Origin: Xanthobacteraceae bacterium
Lineage (GTDB): Bacteria > Pseudomonadota > Alphaproteobacteria > Rhizobiales > Xanthobacteraceae
DNA: 11,476 nucleotides
Assembly (NCBI GenBank): GCA_030037185.1
Contig: JASHRR010000958.1
Coordinates: forward strand, 1 to 11,476
Direction: 5' to 3'
This document shows positions 7,872 to 11,476 of the stretch, piece by piece (within the stretch, counting starts at the first letter, position 1; the number at the start of each line of letters is the position of its first letter). Position numbers and translations under genes: made by a program. Under the pieces are notes generated by a model. The model had not been told where the DNA came from, ran no database searches, and saw only the letters and a program-made list of their open reading frames with translations.

Positions 7872-7966
7872 TAACCCGGTAAGGGCAGTGTCGCCAGGCC
7901 CGTAACGGCGTGCGCGACAGATCAGCGAAGCTCTTACGGCTCGCCGGGCGTTTCGGCGGCGTCGCA
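7872..7966 (-). ncRNA. Omega RNA (HEARO-like) fragment upstream of the iscB start
   Basis: In IscB elements the guide-carrying omega RNA (Rfam name HEARO) is transcribed from the stretch immediately 5' of iscB. This stretch lies there and on the same strand. On the minus strand it can form TGTCGC (7919-7914) with GCGACA (7894-7889), enclosing GCCGTTACGGGC, and a CGCCG/CGGCG hairpin further 5'; just before iscB comes CCCTTACCGGG. I remember CCGTAAGAGCTTC and GCCGTTACGGG as typical of such RNAs. The 5' part, where the guide would be, is replaced by the opposing iscB C-terminus, so the RNA is probably truncated. The assignment rests on position, foldability and memory, not on a covariance search. 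Confidence 0.5.
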
Positions 7967-8216
7967 CGGATTCCCACGTGGATACTTTATGCGCACCAAG
8001 CGCGTTCACGGAGTCCAGACGGGCGACACGGAGCGGGCAGACCAAGGGTGCCCGCAAAGGTGTGCATGTCGGTCGATAGCGGTTTGCAAACAAGGGACAA
8101 TTCACGGTCGGCAAGGTCACGGTAATTGGCAATACTGCCGCCTAATCCAACAAGGAGATGGGTATGGATACAACGGGACCGGCCTCCGGCCGGTGCGCTC
8201 TGAGCCCCCGGCCTAA
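7965..8216 (+). pseudogene. iscB: iscB C-terminal fragment
   Basis: The plus strand carries the end of an IscB-like protein, in the direction opposite to the N-terminal fragment. One frame reads HGFPRGYFMRTKRVHGVQTGD, another QTKGARKGVHVGR, the first again IAVCKQGT, the second FTVGKVT, and the first finally WQYCRLIQQGDGYGY. The usual IscB C-terminus has exactly this order: GFPRT, then VHGFxTGDxVRA, KGKxAGxHVGRVAVR, and a final CRLLQRADGYGY. At least four frame changes show it is not functional. Its stop at 8214-8216 lies within the right-end hairpin. No HNH motif is visible upstream; the sequence left of ~7965 is already the opposing omega-RNA-like stretch. Confidence 0.75.
8178..8194. repeat. 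Short perfect hairpin at the iscB 3' end
   Basis: ACCGGCC (8178-8184) pairs with GGCCGGT (8188-8194) around a 3-base loop. It lies between the last recognisable iscB residues and the right-end hairpin and may be part of the element's end structure. Confidence 0.4.
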
Positions 8217-8226
8217 AGACCCGGGG
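8206..8226. repeat. Putative right-end hairpin of the IscB element
   Basis: CCCCGG (8206-8211) pairs with CCGGGG (8221-8226) around CCTAAAGAC. IS200/IS605-type elements end with a hairpin recognised by the Y1 transposase, and the CCCC...CCTAAAG...GGGG layout is typical of rhizobial elements as I recall them. It overlaps the stop codon of the iscB C-terminal fragment, as expected for a right end. Confidence 0.5.
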
Positions 8227-8230
8227 AGGT

Positions 8231-8882
8231 CGCGCAATTTGATCGACGAGCTAGTGGCTATCCACCCGTGCAACGCCATCTGTATCAACAGACGCGGGGA
8301 CACCACGGCAATGAAAATGGTCTTGGCCGCGGAGCCATCTGGGAGGTCATAGAGCGACGTCGAGTCGCGGAAGGCCTTAATGGCAATGTTTTCGTTGTTC
8401 TTGCGCGTTCAACGCTGGCTGCACCGAATGATTCGGAGCGGCGAACTGCATGATTATCTGCAGCGCCGGCAAAGTCGTCGCGATTTGGAAATCGGCGAGC
8501 GCCTGCAACCTCATAGGGCCGGGCCCGGCGGCCGCCACTTTCAGGCCGCCACGTCCTCTGGTCCTTATACTTGCAAGTGGCCGAGCCAACTCGCGGGAAA
8601 AATCGCCTTCAGCGCCGACTCCTAGTACGTGTGAATCGCGACATTGTTGATGCGTTTACAGACCAAATGGTGGGCGTAACCGTTAGCGAGAAGACGAGCG
8701 CACGTTCGTCCGGGACGAAGCGAGGCGACGGCAAACACCGCCTGACCGGAAATTCCACCGTCCCACCGCAAACATGGGGTCGTCGCGGTCATCGGGCTGC
8801 GGGCGTGCCAGAGGGCCGCTGGAGAATTTTGCTGCTACAGTGCGACGTCAAAGAGCGCTGATCGTGAGTTAGCAAGCCACTT
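8231..8882. other. Gene-free spacer between the IscB debris and the GTPase pair
   Basis: Overlapping short frames on both strands (for example plus 8380-8625, minus 8589 to 8377) have no ribosome binding site or recognisable motif. A 7-base inverted repeat, TTCGTCC/GGACGAA (8705-8719), is the only structure I noticed and could be an operator for the GTPase genes, though it may be chance. Confidence 0.45.
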
Positions 8883-8887
8883 AAGGA
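8883..8887 (+). promoter_or_regulatory. Ribosome binding site supporting a GTG start
   Basis: AAGGA sits 10 bases before the GTG at 8898. No ATG in this frame lies near, so this site decides the start of the first GTPase. Confidence 0.6.
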
Positions 8888-8897
8888 AGCGCAGATC

Positions 8898-10127
8898 GTG
8901 GGATTTCTCGATCGACTCTGGAAAGCTATCAACGAGGTTCAGTTTGGCGACGCGGGTTCGGGCGAGTCGGAGGAGGTCCGCGAGCGTGCACGATCGATCG
9001 CCCCGGTGGTGTGGCTCCTCGGCAAGACCGGAGCGGGCAAGACCGCGATTGTTGCGACCCTGACCGGCGACCCGCGCGCGGAGGTTGGGGAAGGGTTTGA
9101 GCCTTGTACGCGAACGGCCGCATTCCACGACGTGCCGGCGGAAGCGCCGTTGCTTCGTTTTCTAGATACGCGAGGCCTTGGAGAGACCGACTACGATCCC
9201 GCGAATGACATTGCTTGGTGTGAGGGGCAGTCACATCTGTTGCTGATTGTGATGCAAGTGGCGGACCCGGCTCAACAGACGGTGCTGCGGGTCCTCCAAC
9301 AGGCGCGCCGCCGCCACCCGGACTGGCCGGTTATAGTCGCGCAGACAGGCCTACACCGCCTTTACCCTACGGGCGTGGGACATCCAAAACAATACCCGTT
9401 TACAGGCGGATCACAGGACGAGACGCATCCCCTGGTGCCGCACGCACTGCGGCAGGCGCTTGCCCATCAGCGCCGATTGTTCGATGCTTTGCCGGGACGG
9501 CCGCCACGCTTTGTGCCGATCGATTTCACCGTAGCGGAGGATGGATTTCCGCCGGAAGATTTTGGTCTCGAAATGTTTTGGCGCGCCCTCGAAGAGGCTG
9601 GGCCCGAGGCATTCGATGCCCTGCACCGCGCGCGTGCCGAGGCGCACAGCGATCGTACGCGGGTAAAAACCCAACCGCTGATTTATGGGTTCGGCGCTGC
9701 TGCTGCGGGCGCAGGCGTAGTTCCAATTCCAATGGTCGGGGTGGGCGGTCTCGCGAGTATCCTTGCGATGATGCTGCGGGCCCTCGCAATCCGCTACGCC
9801 GTTGCCTGGACGCCGAGCACCTTCGCCCAATTCAGTGCGGCCATAGGCGGCGGTACGCTCGTTTGGTGGGCCCTCAGATATGGCTTTAGGGAGGTTGTGA
9901 AGCTCATCCCGATGATTGGCACCCTTGCGGCGGGAGCACTCAACGCGGCGGCGGCTTTCGGAGTGACTGTGGGCGTGGGCGAGGCCGCTTGCGTTTGGCT
10001 TGCCTACCGGCGCCGTGGCCAGACAGCGCCCAACAACGAGGTGCGCCGCGCTTTCGCGGACGGACTTGCGGCCGGACTCCGCTATGCGAAGAGCCACGCC
10101 ACGCGACGCTCCGGAGCCCACGAATGA
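8898..10127 (+). CDS. Membrane-associated P-loop GTPase with DUF697/YcjF-like C-terminal half
   Basis: A 409-residue protein, complete from a GTG start. The G domain has a clean G1 P-loop GKTGAGKT (residues 42-49), a G2-like Thr at 71 or 73, and G3 DTRG (90-93, DTRGLGE). The G4 position, normally NKxD, reads as QTGLH (149-153), so guanine specificity may be relaxed or read differently. After a linker, residues about 260-370 contain a hydrophobic region with Gly/Ala/Pro-rich helices (LIYGFGAAAAGAGVVPIPMV, then segments at about 313-327 and 334-368) that resembles the DUF697/YcjF type and suggests membrane association. Its stop overlaps the start of the next gene (ATGA at 10124-10127), so the two are translationally coupled. 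I infer a membrane GTPase system related to the E. coli YcjX/YcjF-like group; the cellular role is not evident. Confidence 0.85.
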   Translation: MGFLDRLWKAINEVQFGDAGSGESEEVRERARSIAPVVWLLGKTGAGKTAIVATLTGDPRAEVGEGFEPCTRTAAFHDVPAEAPLLRFLDTRGLGETDYDPANDIAWCEGQSHLLLIVMQVADPAQQTVLRVLQQARRRHPDWPVIVAQTGLHRLYPTGVGHPKQYPFTGGSQDETHPLVPHALRQALAHQRRLFDALPGRPPRFVPIDFTVAEDGFPPEDFGLEMFWRALEEAGPEAFDALHRARAEAHSDRTRVKTQPLIYGFGAAAAGAGVVPIPMVGVGGLASILAMMLRALAIRYAVAWTPSTFAQFSAAIGGGTLVWWALRYGFREVVKLIPMIGTLAAGALNAAAAFGVTVGVGEAACVWLAYRRRGQTAPNNEVRRAFADGLAAGLRYAKSHATRRSGAHE

Positions 10128-11476
10128 AATTTGGCAAGCTCCTCCGGCGCTATTGGCCCGAGATCCTGCTGTTCCTGGCAATCGCAATACCGTGGTTGTC
10201 TCTGCTGGCGCTCGGCACCGTGTGGCTCTGGCAAGGCGGGTATGTTTGGGTATGGGCGATGGCGGCCGCCGTGCTCGGCCTTCTGGTCTGGCCGCTATCG
10301 AGATTTGTCCGCCATCGCACAAACCAGGAGGTGCGGCTTGCATTAGGCGAGGCGGCCGAGCCTTCGCGAGGCTGGAATGTCGTTGAACAGGAGGCTTGGA
10401 CCGAGGTACTTTCAATCGCGGACGCGACCGCACCATTTGCCTTTAACGAACTAGAGCCGCTTGCCGCCAGCGCTCGTAATGTGGTTGAGGTCGTCGCGCG
10501 CCGCTTCCACCCGGAGGCGCACACTGCATGGGCGCAATTTAACCTGCCCGAGTTCTTGCTGCTGAGCGAAAGGCTGTGCCGGGATATTCGGCGAGAGACG
10601 CTGCGCCATGTCCCTGGAGTGAGAGCAATTAGGCTCAGCCATCTGTTATGGGCGCACCAGCAAAATAAGCGCTATGGTCCCGTCGCACGGACCAGTTGGC
10701 GCATTGGCTTTGGTCTTTGGCGCACCCTGCGCGGCATGCTCAATCCGCTTCAGGCTGTCGGCCAGGAGACGAGCAGCATCTTCATCGAAAATGCCGCAAA
10801 GGTGCTCTCATATCGACTGCGAGCCTACGCAACGCGGCTGCTGGTGCTCGAGATTGGCCGCGCTGCCATCGACCTCTATGCCGGCCGACTCGCGCTCTCG
10901 CACGAGGAAATCGAGGCTGCGCGGGCACGTGAAATGGCTGGCAGCCTCGACCCGGCCCCGCCAGTGCGGATAGTCCTGATCGGACAGGTTAATGCGGGAA
11001 AATCGAGTCTTGTGAATGCATTGGCACAGGAAATTCGGTCAGCCGTCGGGCCTTTGCCAGTGACTTCGAATGCCGAGGAACACCTTCTCGAACTCGAGGG
11101 GCGTCCAACCGTGATGCTCGTTGACACGGCTGGGCTCGATGAGCGTGCAACGTCGGCATCGCCGTTGCGATCGCAGGCTGAGCGCGCCGACCTCATAATG
11201 TGGGTTGCCTCGGCGACGCAGCCGGCCCGCGGCCCGGATCGCAAACTGCTTGACGACCTTCGCGCTTGGTTCGGCGCGCAGCTCGCACGGCGTCCCCCAC
11301 CCATTCTTTTGGCTCTGACACACATAGATGAGCTGCGTCCGGCAGCAGAGTGGGCGCCACCTTATGACGTCACTGAGCCCGCTGGACCAAAAGCCCGCGC
11401 GATCCGCGCCGCCGTCAATGCGGTCGCGGGCGCCCTTGATCTGCGGGTGGACGCGATTGTGCCGGTTGCCGTGCCG
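10124..11476 (+). CDS. Second membrane GTPase, partial (runs off the window)
   Basis: The frame is open for 451 codons from the ATG at 10124 to the last base, with no stop. Two hydrophobic segments at about residues 13-34 and 39-59 with a basic loop after them (RFVRHR, 60-65) anchor the protein in the membrane. A long, mostly helical region (about 85-275, including several Arg/Leu-rich helices) precedes a G domain: G1 GQVNAGKS (287-294), G3 DTAG (334-337), and G4 as THID (399-402) in place of NKxD. The P-loop with NxGKS is like the Era/EngA and YcjX-related class. The start sits in the 4-base overlap with the upstream gene. A DUF697-like tail probably follows beyond the window but cannot be seen. 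With its partner it looks like a two-gene membrane GTPase module. Confidence 0.85.
   Translation, partial: MKFGKLLRRYWPEILLFLAIAIPWLSLLALGTVWLWQGGYVWVWAMAAAVLGLLVWPLSRFVRHRTNQEVRLALGEAAEPSRGWNVVEQEAWTEVLSIADATAPFAFNELEPLAASARNVVEVVARRFHPEAHTAWAQFNLPEFLLLSERLCRDIRRETLRHVPGVRAIRLSHLLWAHQQNKRYGPVARTSWRIGFGLWRTLRGMLNPLQAVGQETSSIFIENAAKVLSYRLRAYATRLLVLEIGRAAIDLYAGRLALSHEEIEAARAREMAGSLDPAPPVRIVLIGQVNAGKSSLVNALAQEIRSAVGPLPVTSNAEEHLLELEGRPTVMLVDTAGLDERATSASPLRSQAERADLIMWVASATQPARGPDRKLLDDLRAWFGAQLARRPPPILLALTHIDELRPAAEWAPPYDVTEPAGPKARAIRAAVNAVAGALDLRVDAIVPVAVP

Larger units (their letters stand above)
7693..8230. mobile_element. Scrambled remnant of an IscB-carrying IS200/IS605-type element
   Basis: The interval holds, in order, an iscB N-terminus on the minus strand, an omega-RNA-like stretch on the same strand, an iscB C-terminus on the plus strand, and a right-end-like hairpin. 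No intact RuvC or HNH core and no TnpA gene is present, so the element is immobile by itself. The two iscB ends face away from each other and the middle of the gene (roughly 300-400 residues) is missing. It is the debris of either one element after an inversion and deletion, or of two copies that recombined. The left border abuts the NHL gene's terminator hairpin. Confidence 0.65.

Noticed and set aside
7845..8132. A 95-codon minus-strand frame through the IscB debris
   Set aside because: It spans the omega-RNA-like part and the antisense of the iscB C-terminus, in the wrong place for a separate gene and without a ribosome binding site.
8158..8352. A short plus-strand frame with AAGGAG a few bases before ATG codons at 8158 and 8164
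   Set aside because: The apparent ribosome binding site and ATGs lie within the iscB C-terminal codons for QQGDGYGY, and the frame then crosses both end hairpins of the element. The signal is explained by iscB sequence.
8380..8625. A short basic plus-strand frame that starts MAMFSLFLRVQRWLHRMI
   Set aside because: Its start loosely recalls DUF1127-type small proteins, but the conserved core of that family is missing and there is no Shine-Dalgarno.
9411..10436. A 341-codon minus-strand frame opposite the GTPase genes
   Set aside because: Both GTPases on the plus strand have conserved motifs; the antisense translation is Arg/Pro/Ser-rich with no motif.
1..11476. CRISPR arrays, tRNA and rRNA genes
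   Set aside because: I found no regularly spaced direct repeats, no tRNA-like cloverleaf and no rRNA segments on reading both strands by eye.

Overview
The window is GC-rich DNA from what is probably an alphaproteobacterium, most likely a Bradyrhizobium-like member of the Hyphomicrobiales. That placement is an inference from codon usage, from the type of LuxR-like regulator, and from remembered protein similarity; no rRNA or other marker gene is present. It reads as an accessory, gene-poor stretch. Six protein genes look intact (one runs off the right edge), separated by long spacers that contain decayed genes and the wreck of a mobile element.

Left to right: positions 1-1221 hold no gene I can recognise but contain a strong 15-bp hairpin (745-787). 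A LuxR-type regulator lies at 1222-2334 and is followed by a terminator-like hairpin. An apparently exported HpcH/HpaI-family aldolase lies at 2821-3762. Positions 3763-5129 are mostly debris, including a minus-strand conserved hypothetical gene (about 4971 to 4233) that can still be read only by jumping between frames and passing one stop. A small intact conserved hypothetical protein is at 5130-5456. Positions 5457-6550 hold a probable second remnant (about 5630-6110). A secreted NHL-repeat beta-propeller protein is at 6551-7624, followed by a terminator hairpin.

Immediately after that terminator (7693-8230) lies a scrambled IscB element of the IS200/IS605 type. A minus-strand iscB N-terminus with its PLMP motif is preceded by a piece that looks like its omega (HEARO) RNA. 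Back to back with it lies a plus-strand iscB C-terminus that ends in a right-end-like hairpin. The two ends of the gene diverge, which implies an inversion or the remains of two copies.

After about 670 bases with nothing recognisable, the right end carries two translationally coupled, membrane-associated P-loop GTPases (8898-10127 and 10124 to beyond 11476, ATGA overlap). They probably form a two-component membrane GTPase system and are the best candidate here for a functional but poorly described system. The first is complete with a DUF697/YcjF-like hydrophobic C-terminal half. The second has two N-terminal membrane helices and a G domain starting near residue 280. Apart from this pair there is no convincing operon; the LuxR regulator, aldolase, small protein and NHL protein each stand alone with a long upstream spacer.
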